From contig NZ_CP101323.1 in the NCBI RefSeq assembly GCF_024300825.1, forward strand, positions 930,001 through 994,000: 64,000 nt of DNA. The letters are read 5' to 3'. Source of the stretch: Natronomonas gomsonensis. GTDB taxonomy: Archaea > Halobacteriota > Halobacteria > Halobacteriales > Haloarculaceae. The notes beneath the pieces are model-generated. The model was given only the letters and a program-made list of their open reading frames with translations. It ran no database searches and had not been told where the DNA came from. A program made the translations under genes and the position numbers. Shown here piece by piece: positions 42,220 to 51,380 of this stretch; position 1 is the stretch's first letter, and the number at the start of each line of letters is the position of its first letter.

Positions 42220-42270
42220 ATGCGAAACCTTTTGAATAAAACCAATATTAATCCGATTCACTTCGAATGA
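42220..42270 (+). CDS. possible 16-codon upstream peptide
   Basis: ATG at 42220 encodes 16 residues (MRNLLNKTNINPIHFE), whose TGA overlaps the ATG of the PKD-protein gene (ATGA at 42267-42270). It may couple translation to the next gene. Chance is possible given its length. Confidence 0.25.
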   Translation: MRNLLNKTNINPIHFE

Positions 42271-43847
42271 AACGATTGGTGTTGTTCCTCGCCGTTTCGC
42301 TCGCTTTCTGTGGGATTGTGGGTGCCGCTGCCGCCGCCGATAGACCGATGGCTGACGGAGGGCTCGACCAAACGGTGACCGTCGACACGACGGTCCAACT
42401 CGATGCGACCGGTTCGACGTACCCCTCCGGAGACATCGCGTCGTACCGATGGAAAATCGACACGCCCGGTGGCCGTCGGATGACGCCCAACTGTGCGGAC
42501 TGCAGTCGGACGTCGTTCGTCCCGACGACGCCCGGCCGATACGAGGTGAATCTCACGGTTATCGGCACCGACGGAGCGCGGAGTTCCGACACGCTGTACG
42601 TCTACGTCAACGATGCCGGACCGACAGTCTCGGTTACCGGCGCGACGACACCGAAAACCACAACCCCAACCGAGTACGTCGCCACCGCGGAGAGTCCGGA
42701 TGCCGAACTTGAGGAAATCGCGTGGGCGGTCGACGACGAAATCGTCGGGAGACAGTCGCTCGACGGAACGGCCGCCACCGACGACCTTCGAATCTCGTTT
42801 CCGGGGGAGGGCCCGTACCGCGTACAGGCGGTCGTAGTGGACACGAACGGTCGGACGGCGTACGACGATATCGTCGTCTACCCCGGACGAGAATCGACAC
42901 CGGACACCGAGTGGGACGATGTCGACTCAGGTCCATCTTCCCCGGACTGCGGCGACCCGGATTACCTCGCCTCGAACACCGATGATTGCCTTTCGAACGA
43001 ATCGCCACCGGGCGGTCCACCGACGCCGACACCGGCCGCGGCGACGACCGACGCCGAAACGCCCGAACCAACGCCACAGCCTCCGAAAGACGAAGAAATA
43101 TTCTACGACAGCGACGGGTACGACTCGACACTCCGTGTCGGGTCGCGAATCGCCGACTCGTCGTATCTCGGAACTACGACCGACGCTGTCGGCCTCGACG
43201 GGGGCGAAAATGCCCCGTGGAAACAGGACCTGGGCGAGCAAATTTACGAGGATACCGTCGGAGCAGCCTCGACGTTCGTCTTCGGACAGGAGCAGAAAAC
43301 CGTGACGTGTGAGACGACCGGTGGTGAGTGGAGCAGTTGTGACGAGAAGATACGACAACTCGAAGACGAGGGCGGAACCACGAACGCGTACTCTTCCTCA
43401 AACGGGGGAGCCTACCATCAGTACGGATTAGAAAATGCGGAGCGAATTGCAGGCCCAGACCCAACGAACCTTGAGAAGGGGCAGGACGCTAATGTTACCG
43501 TTGTCGTTCAAGAGGGCAAAGACAACATCGTAGAAAGAGGAATCGATGTGGTCAAGGCCGTCAGTGATATCGGTCAATCATCTACCTCTGGAGACGAGTC
43601 AAGCGACGACGCCAAACCGGACAGTTGGAGCGAGCCCACTACACCGGTTGCGTCCGGCGATGGCCCATCTGATGGGGAATCCTCCGAATCAGCAACCGCT
43701 TCGTCTGACCTCCACTCCCGGTTACCCGAGACCGACCTTGGTGGAACTGACGACGATACAGCGGGTGGAGCTGACGACGAGTCCGAACCGACCTTGCCGG
43801 ACGATATGGGTGGACCGAGCGGTATCGGAGGGGGGTTGGTAGAATGA
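42267..43847 (+). CDS. secreted PKD-like surface protein
   Basis: A 526-residue exported protein with a Sec signal (residues 1-24, GIVGAAAAAD), one PKD-like domain (about 28-115; YRWKIDTPGG, TPGRYEVNLTVIGTDG), a second Ig/PKD-like domain (about 120-205) and a long low-complexity Ser/Asp/Pro tail from about 235 onward with a few Cys. The C-terminal third has visibly lower GC and less typical codon choice than the rest of the window. The gene overlaps the following lipoprotein gene (ATGA). No enzyme motif; an adhesin or matrix role is a guess. Confidence 0.75.
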   Translation: MKRLVLFLAVSLAFCGIVGAAAAADRPMADGGLDQTVTVDTTVQLDATGSTYPSGDIASYRWKIDTPGGRRMTPNCADCSRTSFVPTTPGRYEVNLTVIGTDGARSSDTLYVYVNDAGPTVSVTGATTPKTTTPTEYVATAESPDAELEEIAWAVDDEIVGRQSLDGTAATDDLRISFPGEGPYRVQAVVVDTNGRTAYDDIVVYPGRESTPDTEWDDVDSGPSSPDCGDPDYLASNTDDCLSNESPPGGPPTPTPAAATTDAETPEPTPQPPKDEEIFYDSDGYDSTLRVGSRIADSSYLGTTTDAVGLDGGENAPWKQDLGEQIYEDTVGAASTFVFGQEQKTVTCETTGGEWSSCDEKIRQLEDEGGTTNAYSSSNGGAYHQYGLENAERIAGPDPTNLEKGQDANVTVVVQEGKDNIVERGIDVVKAVSDIGQSSTSGDESSDDAKPDSWSEPTTPVASGDGPSDGESSESATASSDLHSRLPETDLGGTDDDTAGGADDESEPTLPDDMGGPSGIGGGLVE

Positions 43848-44866
43848 GTCAACGCGGTTCCGAACGTCGAAAATGGACGCGCCGTGGAGTCGTCTCGGCG
43901 GCAGCGGCGGTCAGTTGCGGACTCGCGGGATGCGGTGACGACCAACCATCGGAGACTGACGGGGACGGGACACCGGAGTGGTCACAGAAGGAAGAACGGC
44001 GCCCCGAACAACTGTTGAGTGTCGAATCTCGGTTAGAACGCGTGTACGAACGCCTCACAGCACTCCCCATCGTCGACGGCGGCGATTTCGTCTTCGATAT
44101 CGATACCTTCGAAGACGAGTTCGACCACCGAGCGATTTCCGACACGACTGACGAAATCCGTGCAGATGTAGCGGAACTGGAGGACGGGGGCGACGTTTCC
44201 ACGAGTCGAGCTGAAACGCTGTCTACACTGGCACGGTTGGCTGACGACCGCGCCTCACAGCGATACCTGCTCCATCAGACCATCGCGGCCTCGTTCGCCT
44301 ACGACAAACGGGTTCGTGACGCGAGATACGATGCAGCAATGGAACCCGTAGCGTTCGCGGGCGAAACGCTCGAAGAGCTATCCACGGTCGGACAACGAGT
44401 CGAGACTGCCCAACAGCAACTTGACGAGACGAGCGTGACGATAGACAGCTACAGTCACGAGGCAGTGAAGAGGGAGCAATCGATGTTGCTCAACGTCGCG
44501 ACTTGGCTCTCCCCAATCAACGGAGCGTTACACGAGATGGCTCGTGGTTACGTACTGCTCAGCGATGCGAATCGGTCGCTCGAAGACGACGACCCTGCGA
44601 CAGCCATAGAGCAGTATCGAGCCGCCAACGTCCGATTCGAGAGTGCGAGCGACTCTTTCGAGGAGGCACGAGGTCGAGGACAGCGAGTCGGCTACGTCAT
44701 CCCAATCGTCGAGCAATCTCGCTGTTCGTTGTCGGGGCTGCTGGACGGAACGGATACGCTCGCCGAGGCAATCGAGGAAATCGAAGCCGGAAACGAACAG
44801 GAAGGCGAGTCGCTCGCCCGGGAGGCAATCCAACGAATGAAACAGCAGCGAAACCGGTGTAACTGA
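43844..44866 (+). CDS. Tat-exported lipoprotein with long helical domain
   Basis: A 340-residue protein with twin arginines R13-R14 (KWTRRGVVSAAAA) and lipobox GLAGC (lipidated C30), so Tat export and lipid anchoring are inferred. The mature part is strongly helical and coiled-coil-like with many Glu/Arg/Gln heptads (QLLSVESRLERVYERLTAL, VGQRVETAQQQLDETSV) and ends EAIQRMKQQRNRCN. No family is recognised. It overlaps the PKD protein gene by 4 bases (ATGA), so the two are coupled and may act together at the cell surface. Confidence 0.75.
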   Translation: MSQRGSERRKWTRRGVVSAAAAVSCGLAGCGDDQPSETDGDGTPEWSQKEERRPEQLLSVESRLERVYERLTALPIVDGGDFVFDIDTFEDEFDHRAISDTTDEIRADVAELEDGGDVSTSRAETLSTLARLADDRASQRYLLHQTIAASFAYDKRVRDARYDAAMEPVAFAGETLEELSTVGQRVETAQQQLDETSVTIDSYSHEAVKREQSMLLNVATWLSPINGALHEMARGYVLLSDANRSLEDDDPATAIEQYRAANVRFESASDSFEEARGRGQRVGYVIPIVEQSRCSLSGLLDGTDTLAEAIEEIEAGNEQEGESLAREAIQRMKQQRNRCN

Positions 44867-44890
44867 ACCACAACCGATTTGAATAAACGG

Positions 44891-44900
44891 AGTATTTATC
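44891..44900 (+). promoter_or_regulatory. TATA box of the CAP-domain gene
   Basis: AGTATTTATC is centred about 26 bases before the ATG at 44922, supporting a separate leaderless transcript for the CAP-domain gene. Confidence 0.6.
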
Positions 44901-44921
44901 ATCCCGAACCACTCGTGAAAA

Positions 44922-45527
44922 ATGGTGTGGAAGCGAGCACTCAACGTCGTTTCGTCGATTATTTTGCTCGCCCTCGCTGGGACGGTACTCGTGGCTCTGG
45001 CGGTCTCATTTGGTCCAATCGACAGGGCGGCCGAACCCGATGTCGACGCCCCAGAAAACACCACGGGCGTACCGGATGTCGAGGCGTCGGCACATCCAGA
45101 TATCGACGGTGAGCGACTAGAGATGGACATCTTCGAGGCGGTAAACGAACGACGGTCGGCGTACGGTCGCGAGCCGTTCGTCCACTCCGAGCGAGTCCGG
45201 TTAATCGCACGCCTTCACAGCAAGGACATGGCCGACCGGGACTTCTACGACCACCGGAATCCGGATGGACAGGGTTCCGAAGAGCGCCACGAAGAGTACG
45301 GTGGATGCGACAGCACCAACGAGAACATCGCGTATCTAACGCCACGTCAGGTGAACGAGACGGACGACGTCGCAGCGAAGTTCGTCGATATGTGGGCGAA
45401 CTCACCGGGGCATAATAGGACAATGACTAGTAAATATTACCATATAAGCGCCGTCGGCGTCTACGTCACTCGAAAGGGCGAAATCTACGCGACGCAGAAC
45501 TTCTGTCGGGAGCATCCGAACGCTTAG
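44922..45527 (+). CDS. CAP-domain (SCP/PR1-like) exported protein
   Basis: A 201-residue protein with one N-terminal membrane helix (residues 10-30) as an uncleaved anchor or signal and a CAP domain (about residues 65-200). The CAP signatures are [38 protein letters not shown] with the conserved His, the central ENIAYL and [12 protein letters not shown] with the second His. CAP proteins are found on archaeal, bacterial and eukaryotic surfaces; some bind lipids or act as proteases. Here the two cysteines and His pair suggest a folded external domain. It is convergent with moaA, overlapping by 4 bases. Confidence 0.88.
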   Translation: MVWKRALNVVSSIILLALAGTVLVALAVSFGPIDRAAEPDVDAPENTTGVPDVEASAHPDIDGERLEMDIFEAVNERRSAYGREPFVHSERVRLIARLHSKDMADRDFYDHRNPDGQGSEERHEEYGGCDSTNENIAYLTPRQVNETDDVAAKFVDMWANSPGHNRTMTSKYYHISAVGVYVTRKGEIYATQNFCREHPNA

Positions 45528-46498
45528 GCGCCGATGTACTCCTCGTTGAACACCCATTCGCCGTCCTCTTGGACCATGTACTCGCCGTAGTACGGCACCC
45601 GTTCGGCGACGGTGTCGCGGAACGCCTCACGAATTTCGGGTTTGGACATCTCGCCCATCGATTTGAGGTCGTCGTTTCGGTTGAGACAGCCCTTGAGGTA
45701 GCCCTCGTGGGTGACGCGAACGCGGTGGCAGTTGGCACAGAAGTCCGCATTGCCGACGGGGTCGACGATTTCGACCATCCCGCCGTCGACGAAGTAGCGG
45801 TTTCGGCCGTGCATCTCCCGGCGCTCGACACGGTCGGCCTGCTCTTCGAGCCAGCCGTGGACGCGTTCGATGTCGACGGCCCAGTCGGGGCGGCCCGCGA
45901 GTTCGGGCATGTACTCGATGAGTTGGAGTTGGAGGCCGTCGTTCTCGGCGACGTGATCGACCATCTCGGGGACGTATCCGGCGGTCTGCTCGAAGACGAC
46001 CATGTTGAGTTTGACCGGTGCAAGGCCGGCGTCGAGGGCCGCATCGACCCCTTCGAGAACGTCCTCGTAGGCGGTGCTCTTTGTCACTTCCGCGAAAGCC
46101 TCCGGGGAGAGGGCGTCCTGGGAGACGTTGACGCGTTCGAGTCCGGCGTCTGCGAGGGCGTCGGCGCGCTCGGGCAGGAAGGTGCCGTTGGTCGTGAGCG
46201 ACGTTTCCATCGAATCCGGCGTCCGGTGGACGATTTCCTCGAGGTCCTCTCGAAGCATCGGCTCGCCGCCGGTGAACTTCACCGAATCGACGTCGAACTC
46301 CGCGGCGACCTCGAGGAAGCGGACCACGTCGTCGGTGGACATCTCGTCGTCGGCGGGCTCCATCGGCCCCCGCGTGTCGCCGAGCCCCTCGTTGTGACAG
46401 TAGACACAGTCGAAGTTACACCGGTCGGTGAGGGAGACGCGAACGCCGGTGACTTCTCGTCCGAACCCGTCTTCGAGCATGCGCGAGAGTTCGGTCAC
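45524..46498 (-). CDS. moaA: GTP 3',8-cyclase (molybdenum cofactor biosynthesis MoaA)
   Basis: A 324-residue radical-SAM enzyme starting with GTG at 46498. The radical-SAM cluster cysteines are C27, C31 and C34 (CNFDCVYCH), with GGEPM for SAM binding. The second C-terminal 4Fe-4S cluster is formed by [19 protein letters not shown]. It makes the first step of molybdopterin synthesis from GTP. The later ATG at 46480 is a second start candidate, but the N-terminal part before it fits the family. No other mo genes are beside it. Confidence 0.93.
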   Translation of the reverse strand: MTELSRMLEDGFGREVTGVRVSLTDRCNFDCVYCHNEGLGDTRGPMEPADDEMSTDDVVRFLEVAAEFDVDSVKFTGGEPMLREDLEEIVHRTPDSMETSLTTNGTFLPERADALADAGLERVNVSQDALSPEAFAEVTKSTAYEDVLEGVDAALDAGLAPVKLNMVVFEQTAGYVPEMVDHVAENDGLQLQLIEYMPELAGRPDWAVDIERVHGWLEEQADRVERREMHGRNRYFVDGGMVEIVDPVGNADFCANCHRVRVTHEGYLKGCLNRNDDLKSMGEMSKPEIREAFRDTVAERVPYYGEYMVQEDGEWVFNEEYIGA

Positions 46499-46636
46499 AC
46501 GTGCTTAAATTCGACGCTAGATTGCGTCGTTACGTAACCGATTGTGGTTCCCTAGGTTGCGACGAATACCCGACGTGCTTCAGACCGTGGGTATCGGTGC
46601 ACAACTCTTATCGGAACCACGGGGCCTACCGAAGGT

Positions 46637-47680
46637 ATGGACGAAGACGCTATCCTCGACCGCCTGTCGGCAGTCGAAGACCCCGAACTCGGAGACGATA
46701 TCGTCTCGCTCGGATTGGTCAACGACGTGACTGTCGACGGCGATACGGTCAGCATTGACCTCGCACTCGGAGCACCCTACTCGTCGACGGAAACCGCCAT
46801 CGCGGGCGAGGTTCGAGAGGTCCTCGCCGACACGGGGTTGGAAATCGACCTCTCGGCGAGTATCGACACCGGGCTGGGCGACGACGAGCAGGTGTTGCCG
46901 GGCGTCGAGAACATCATCGCCGTCGCCTCGGGAAAGGGCGGCGTCGGAAAGTCGACGGTCGCGGTCAACCTCGCTGCGGGCCTTTCGGAGATGGGCGCCC
47001 GCGTCGGCCTGTTCGACGCCGACATCTACGGTCCCAACGTCCCACGGATGGTCGAAACCGACGAGCGGCCCAAGGCGACCCACGAAGAGACCATCATCCC
47101 GCCGGAGAAATACGGGATGAAACTGATGAGCATGGACTTTCTCGTCGGCGAGGACGACCCCGTCATCTGGCGGGGGCCGATGGTCCACAAGGTGTTGACA
47201 CAGTTGTGGGAGGACGTGGAGTGGGGGACGCTGGACTACATGGTCGTCGACCTGCCGCCGGGGACCGGCGACACGCAGTTGACGCTGTTGCAGTCGGTGC
47301 CGGTGTCGGGAGCGGTCATCGTGACGACGCCACAGGAGGTGGCGCTGGACGACGCCCGGAAGGGTCTTCGGATGTTCGGCAAACACGACACGCCGGTGCT
47401 TGGAATCGTCGAGAACATGTCCGGGTTCGTCTGTCCGGATTGTGGCAACGAACACGATATCTTCGGAAGCGGCGGCGGTCGAGAGTTCGCCGACGAGGTA
47501 GAGATGCCGTTCCTCGGCGAGATACCGCTGGACCCCGCCGTACGGGAGGGCGGTGACTCGGGCGCTCCAATCGTCCTCGACGAGGACAGCGAGACGGGGG
47601 AGGCGTTCCGGTCGTTCGCCGACGAGACGGCGAAGATGCAGGGAATCGTCCGCCGCCGACAGGCGAGTAGCCAGCGGTAG
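46637..47680 (+). CDS. mrp: Mrp/NBP35-type iron-sulfur carrier ATPase
   Basis: A 347-residue P-loop ATPase with an N-terminal DUF59-like part (residues 1-85, DRLSAVEDPELGDDIVSLGL), a deviant Walker A GKGGVGKST (99-107), Walker B-type DYMVVDLPPGTGDTQLT and a CxxC pair in FVCPDCGNEHDIFG. The family holds and transfers iron-sulfur clusters in archaea and bacteria. The partner may be any apo-protein; moaA beside it needs two 4Fe-4S clusters, so a link is plausible but not shown. It is followed 2 bases later by a small conserved gene. Confidence 0.93.
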   Translation: MDEDAILDRLSAVEDPELGDDIVSLGLVNDVTVDGDTVSIDLALGAPYSSTETAIAGEVREVLADTGLEIDLSASIDTGLGDDEQVLPGVENIIAVASGKGGVGKSTVAVNLAAGLSEMGARVGLFDADIYGPNVPRMVETDERPKATHEETIIPPEKYGMKLMSMDFLVGEDDPVIWRGPMVHKVLTQLWEDVEWGTLDYMVVDLPPGTGDTQLTLLQSVPVSGAVIVTTPQEVALDDARKGLRMFGKHDTPVLGIVENMSGFVCPDCGNEHDIFGSGGGREFADEVEMPFLGEIPLDPAVREGGDSGAPIVLDEDSETGEAFRSFADETAKMQGIVRRRQASSQR

Positions 47681-47682
47681 TC

Positions 47683-47922
47683 ATGCCGGGCGACGCCGAC
47701 AGCGAGCGCGAGGGAAACACCGACCGTGTCGCCCAGTTACGCGACATCGCCGAGGACGTTCGGGGCGACTCCTCGGAGAGCGAACAGCTCGCCGCCATCC
47801 TGTATCGCGTGTCGGACCTCTACGACCCCGACGAGGAGACGACGGTGCCGGAAATCCATCGGAACGTCCAGAACATCCTCGAAATCAAAGCACGCGGCGG
47901 GTTACCCGAACGGGACGACTGA
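47683..47922 (+). CDS. 79-residue haloarchaeal protein, unknown
   Basis: A small hydrophilic, acidic protein (79 residues, starts MPGDADSEREGNTDRVAQL) with mostly helical content (EQLAAILYRVSDLYD, VQNILEIKARGGL). The gene starts 2 bases after the Mrp-ATPase stop, so co-transcription is likely. No family is recognised. Confidence 0.7.
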   Translation: MPGDADSEREGNTDRVAQLRDIAEDVRGDSSESEQLAAILYRVSDLYDPDEETTVPEIHRNVQNILEIKARGGLPERDD

Positions 47923-47970
47923 TTTCTCAGCCTACGCGAGTCGCTCGCATGCAGGGCAACTATCGTTGTG

Positions 47971-47980
47971 CTTAAGTACG
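47971..47980 (+). promoter_or_regulatory. promoter of the tRNA-Ser / ribosomal protein operon
   Basis: CTTAAGTACG in the sequence just before 48000 is the best TATA-like element in the 136-base gap. Transcription would start near 48000 and give a leader of about 60 bases before tRNA-Ser. Confidence 0.5.
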
Positions 47981-48012
47981 GTGGTCGGTTAGCGGAGAAC
48001 GCAATCGATGTA

Positions 48013-48026
48013 GGGGCACAGGCCCC
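48013..48026 (+). repeat. hairpin in the leader before tRNA-Ser
   Basis: GGGGC, loop ACAG, GCCCC make a perfect 5-bp stem in the expected leader RNA. It might serve processing of the tRNA transcript. Confidence 0.35.
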
Positions 48027-48058
48027 GAGTCCGAGAGGGCGAAGATACACGCACGCGA

Positions 48059-48143
48059 GTCGTGGTAGCCAAGCATGGCCCAAGGCGCAGGGTTGCTAAC
48101 TCTGTGGCGTACAGCCTCCGGGGTTCAAATCCCCGCCACGACG
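48059..48143 (+). tRNA. tRNA-Ser (anticodon GCU)
   Basis: An 85-base type II tRNA. The acceptor arms GTCGTGG and CCACGAC pair, with G discriminator at 48143; the anticodon loop UUGCUAA has anticodon GCU at 48095-48097 on a CAGGG/CTCTG stem; the long variable arm and the TTCAAAT loop are present. It reads AGC/AGU serine codons. It sits 16 bases ahead of the S13 gene and is likely processed from the same transcript. Confidence 0.95.
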
Positions 48144-48159
48144 CTAACACAACCCACAT

Positions 48160-48675
48160 ATGAGTGCAGAAGAACCCCCGGCGGACGAGGAAGACGAGGA
48201 CATCCAGTACTTCGTCCGCATCGGACAGACAGACCTCGACGGGACGAAAAGCGTCGAGCGAGCGTTGACCGACATGAACGGTATCGGTCGACGCGTCGCT
48301 CGCATCATCGCCGAGAAAGCCGACGTGGACCGAACCGCGATTCTCGGTAAACTCGACGAAGACACCATCGACACCGTCGTCGAACATGTCGAGGGGTACG
48401 CCGACGAAGTGCCCGCCTGGCTGACGAACCACCAGGACGACTTCTTCACCGGCGAGACCACCCACGAAATCGGCAATGACCTCAACATGAGTCGCCGACA
48501 GGACATCAACCGGATGAAGATGATTGACTCCTACAAGGGCGTTCGCCACAACCGTGGACAGAAGGTTCGCGGCCAGCGAACGAAATCCACCGGCCGAACG
48601 GAAGGCACCATCGGTGTCAACGTCGAGGCCATCAAGGAGGACATGGCCGAAGATGAGGGAGGTGACGAGGAATAA
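48160..48675 (+). CDS. rps13: 30S ribosomal protein S13
   Basis: A 171-residue S13 (uS13) with a haloarchaeal acidic N-terminal tail (SAEEPPADEEDEDI). The core IQYFVRIGQTDLDGTKSVERA, MNGIGRRVARIIAEKA and the C-terminal basic tail region (KGVRHNRGQKVRGQRTKST) are conserved. S13 contacts the P-site tRNA and 5S rRNA-side bridges of the 50S subunit. Its stop and the next start share a base (48675). Confidence 0.97.
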   Translation: MSAEEPPADEEDEDIQYFVRIGQTDLDGTKSVERALTDMNGIGRRVARIIAEKADVDRTAILGKLDEDTIDTVVEHVEGYADEVPAWLTNHQDDFFTGETTHEIGNDLNMSRRQDINRMKMIDSYKGVRHNRGQKVRGQRTKSTGRTEGTIGVNVEAIKEDMAEDEGGDEE

Positions 48676-49199
48676 TGGCACTCGGTAACAACACGAAGTT
48701 CTACGAGACGCCGAATCACCCCTTCCAGGGCGAGCGAATCGCCGATGAGGGAGACCTCGTCTCCCGGTACGGTCTCGCCACGAAAGAAGAACTGTGGCGT
48801 GCCCAATCGGAGCTTCGCGACTACCGGCGAGAGGCCCGCCGACTGCTCGGCGAGGCACAGGGTGACGCCGAGGCCGCCGCGGAAGCCGGAAGCGAGTTCC
48901 TCGCACGGCTGAAGCGAATCGGCGTCCTCGACGACGAGGAGAGCCTCGACGACATCCTGTCGCTCGACGTGACCGACATCCTCGAGCGCCGCCTGCAGAC
49001 GGTTGCCTACCGCAACGGCGTGGGCAACACCGCAAAGCAGGCTCGACAGTTCATCGTCCACGGACACGTCACCATCGAGGGCGCCCGCGTGTCGGCGCCG
49101 TCGTACAAGGTCGACGTGGCCAAAGAGGACAGCATCGAGTTCGACGAGACGAGTCCACTCGCGGACGACCTTCACCCCGAACGCGCGGAGGGACAGTAA
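48675..49199 (+). CDS. rps4: 30S ribosomal protein S4
   Basis: A 174-residue archaeal S4 (uS4). The S4-type RNA-binding fold is seen as DILERRLQTVAYRNGVGNT and ARQFIVHGHVTIEGARVSA. The N-terminal region (GNNTKFYETPNHPFQGERI) is that of archaeal S4 without the zinc finger of some homologues. It is an early assembly protein that binds 16S rRNA. The gene follows S13 and abuts S11 (49200). Confidence 0.97.
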   Translation: MALGNNTKFYETPNHPFQGERIADEGDLVSRYGLATKEELWRAQSELRDYRREARRLLGEAQGDAEAAAEAGSEFLARLKRIGVLDDEESLDDILSLDVTDILERRLQTVAYRNGVGNTAKQARQFIVHGHVTIEGARVSAPSYKVDVAKEDSIEFDETSPLADDLHPERAEGQ

Positions 49200-49583
49200 A
49201 TGGCAGACGACAACACCTGGGGCGTCGCACACGTGTACGCCTCATTCAACAACACGATAATCACGGTAACGGACCTGACCGGCGCCGAGACGATTACGAA
49301 GTCCTCCGGCGGGACGGTCGTGAAACAGAACCGCGACGAGGCGTCGCCGTACGCCGCCATGCAGATGGCGGAAGTCGTCGCCGAGGAAGTGCAGGCCGCC
49401 GGCATCGACGGCGTGCACGTCCGCGTTCGCGGCCCAGGCGGAAACCAACAGAAGAACCCCGGTCCGGGCGCCCAGGCGACGATTCGCGCGCTTGCCCGTG
49501 CCGGACTCGAAATCGGTCGTATCGAGGACGTGACTCCCATCCCGCACGACGGCACCCGCGGGCCGAAGAACGCAGGGTTCTGA
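49200..49583 (+). CDS. rps11: 30S ribosomal protein S11
   Basis: A 127-residue S11 (uS11). Core motifs: [46 protein letters not shown] and [20 protein letters not shown], with the basic C-terminal part [18 protein letters not shown]. It forms the platform of the small subunit. It begins one base after the S4 stop; rpoD starts one base after its own stop. Confidence 0.97.
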   Translation: MADDNTWGVAHVYASFNNTIITVTDLTGAETITKSSGGTVVKQNRDEASPYAAMQMAEVVAEEVQAAGIDGVHVRVRGPGGNQQKNPGPGAQATIRALARAGLEIGRIEDVTPIPHDGTRGPKNAGF

Positions 49584-49584
49584 G

Positions 49585-50328
49585 ATGAGCGAGGAGTACG
49601 AGGTAACGTTCATCGACCGCGACGACCGGAGCGCGAGGTTCCTCGTTCGCGGCGTCACGCCCGCCTTCGCCAACGGCATCCGCCGTGCGATGCTCGCCGA
49701 CGTGGAGACGCTGTCGATAGACACGCTGCGCGTCATCGAGAACTCGTCGGTGATGTTCGACGAGCAAATCGCACTCCGACTCGGACTCGTCCCGCTGACG
49801 ACGCCGGACGACTACGAACCGGGCGATACGGTCACGCTCGCTATCGACGTCGAGGGTCCCGCGACCGCGTATTCGGGCGACCTCGTCTCCAGCGACGAAC
49901 AGGTCCAGCCGGCCGAGGAGAACGTCCCCATCATCGAACTCAAGGAGGGCCAACGGCTCGAACTCGAAGCCGACGCCGTCCTCGGGCGCGGCAAGGACCA
50001 CGCCAAACACCAGGGTGGCGTCGCCGTCGGCTATCGACACCTCCAGCGTGTCGAGGTCGTCGGAGAGAAAGGCGAGTTCGAGGACGACGAACCGGAAATC
50101 ATCCGGGGCGTCATCGAGGAAGATGGCGAACTCGTCCCCACCGAGGAGTTCGACAACGACCTCAGCCAGCGGTACCCCGGCAAGGAGGTCGAAATCGAGG
50201 AAGTTCCGAACGCGTTCGTCTTCAGCGTCGAAAGCGACGGGTCGTTGCCCGTCGACGAACTCGTCCTCGCGGCCGTCGAGAGCATCGAGGCCCGCGCGGA
50301 AGAACTCGAAGAAGCGGTCCAACTGTAA
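49585..50328 (+). CDS. rpoD: RNA polymerase subunit D (Rpo3)
   Basis: A 247-residue homologue of bacterial RpoA/eukaryotic Rpb3. Conserved dimerisation parts are [24 protein letters not shown] and [11 protein letters not shown], plus the C-terminal helix ([21 protein letters not shown]). It pairs with subunit L in assembling RNA polymerase. There is no cysteine in the whole protein, so the iron-sulfur cluster seen in subunit D of some archaea cannot be formed here, as is usual for haloarchaea. Confidence 0.97.
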   Translation: MSEEYEVTFIDRDDRSARFLVRGVTPAFANGIRRAMLADVETLSIDTLRVIENSSVMFDEQIALRLGLVPLTTPDDYEPGDTVTLAIDVEGPATAYSGDLVSSDEQVQPAEENVPIIELKEGQRLELEADAVLGRGKDHAKHQGGVAVGYRHLQRVEVVGEKGEFEDDEPEIIRGVIEEDGELVPTEEFDNDLSQRYPGKEVEIEEVPNAFVFSVESDGSLPVDELVLAAVESIEARAEELEEAVQL

Positions 50329-50486
50329 GCAGATGACACCCCACACCCCTACCACGACGCTCGCCACGACGGAGAGCGTCGCCACCCGACCGACGAGCGG
50401 CGGTGCGGCCGCGCGTTCCTCGGTTGGGACCGGCATCCGCCGGACCGAAAGGGGCTTTAGTGGGGGCGAAGAACACGAAAACGCGC

Positions 50487-50571
50487 GCAGGGATAGCCAA
50501 GTCAGGCCAACGGCGCAGCGTTCAGGGCGCTGTCCTGTAGAGGTCCGCAGGTTCAAATCCTGCTCCCTGCA
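50487..50571 (+). tRNA. tRNA-Leu (anticodon CAG)
   Basis: An 85-base type II tRNA between rpoD and rpl18e. Acceptor arms GCAGGGA and TCCCTGC pair, discriminator A at 50571; anticodon CAG at 50523-50525 lies in the loop UUCAGGG on the CAGCG/CGCTG stem; variable arm and GTTCAAATC T-arm are present. It reads CUG leucine codons. An AT-rich TATA-like element (about 50453-50460, CTTTAGTG) lies 30 bases upstream and may give it its own promoter. Confidence 0.95.
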
Positions 50572-50595
50572 TTCGTTTCTCAGGAGAGATAACCG

Positions 50596-50949
50596 ATGAG
50601 TAGCAAAACGAACCCGAGGCTTTCCAGTCTCATCGCTGACCTGAAGTCGACCGCCCGCAACGGCGGTGGCGAGGTCTGGAACGATGTGGCCGAGCGCCTC
50701 GAGAAACCCCGGCGCACGCACGCGGAGGTCAACTTGGGACGCATCGAGCGATACGCCCAAGAAGACGAGACCGTCATCGTGCCCGGCAAGGTGCTCGGGT
50801 CCGGTGCCCTCCGCAAGGAGGTCACCGTCGCAGCTGTCGACTTCTCGTCGACAGCCCAGACGAAAATCGACACGGTCGGCGAAGCGATCGAACTCGAACA
50901 GGCACTCGAAGACAACCCCGACGGCTCCAACGTACGGGTGATTCGATGA
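50596..50949 (+). CDS. rpl18e: 50S ribosomal protein L18e
   Basis: A 117-residue archaeal/eukaryal L18e. Recognisable segments are [40 protein letters not shown] and [20 protein letters not shown]. It belongs to the large subunit. The gene follows tRNA-Leu by 25 bases and overlaps L13 by 4 (ATGA at 50946-50949). Confidence 0.95.
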   Translation: MSSKTNPRLSSLIADLKSTARNGGGEVWNDVAERLEKPRRTHAEVNLGRIERYAQEDETVIVPGKVLGSGALRKEVTVAAVDFSSTAQTKIDTVGEAIELEQALEDNPDGSNVRVIR

Positions 50950-51380
50950 GTTACGCTGAATTCGACGCCGATGTCGTCGTCGATGCCCGTGACTGTATCA
51001 TGGGTCGTGTCGCCTCGCAGGTCGCCCAGCGCGCCCTCGACGGCGAGACGGTCGCCGTGGTCAACGCCGAACGCGCGGTCATCACCGGCAGCGAAGACGA
51101 CGTGATGAGCGTCTACCGCCAGCGTGCGGAAGTCGGCTCCGACCGCGGGCCGAACTACCCGAAGCGACCCGACCGCATCTTCAAACGCGCCATCCGCGGG
51201 ATGGTGCCGTACAAGGAGACTCGCGGCCGGGAAGCGTTCGAGAACGTCCGCGTCTACCTGGGCAACCCCTACGACGACGCGGAAGTCCTCGACGACACTT
51301 CGCTGGACCGACTGTCGAACATCAAGTTCATCTCGCTCGGCGAAGTCAGCGAGAACTTGGGTGCTAACGTCACATGGTAA
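50946..51380 (+). CDS. rpl13: 50S ribosomal protein L13
   Basis: A 144-residue L13 (uL13). The N-terminal [24 protein letters not shown] and the following [14 protein letters not shown] are conserved, as are [21 protein letters not shown] near the middle. L13 is an early large-subunit assembly protein. Its start overlaps rpl18e, and rps9 begins 7 bases before its stop. Confidence 0.96.
   Translation: MSYAEFDADVVVDARDCIMGRVASQVAQRALDGETVAVVNAERAVITGSEDDVMSVYRQRAEVGSDRGPNYPKRPDRIFKRAIRGMVPYKETRGREAFENVRVYLGNPYDDAEVLDDTSLDRLSNIKFISLGEVSENLGANVTW

Noticed and set aside
42082..45527. Integrated element or insertion sequence
   Set aside because: No transposase, integrase, terminal inverted repeats or tRNA-gene target duplication is visible despite the different composition.
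46499..46636. Possible RNA gene between moaA and the Mrp ATPase gene
   Set aside because: No cloverleaf or stable hairpin was found in the 138-base gap; it just looks like a double promoter region.
50333..50486. A small frame in the gap before tRNA-Leu
   Set aside because: It begins ATGACACCC but runs into the tRNA gene and has no promoter or coding bias, so it is not called.
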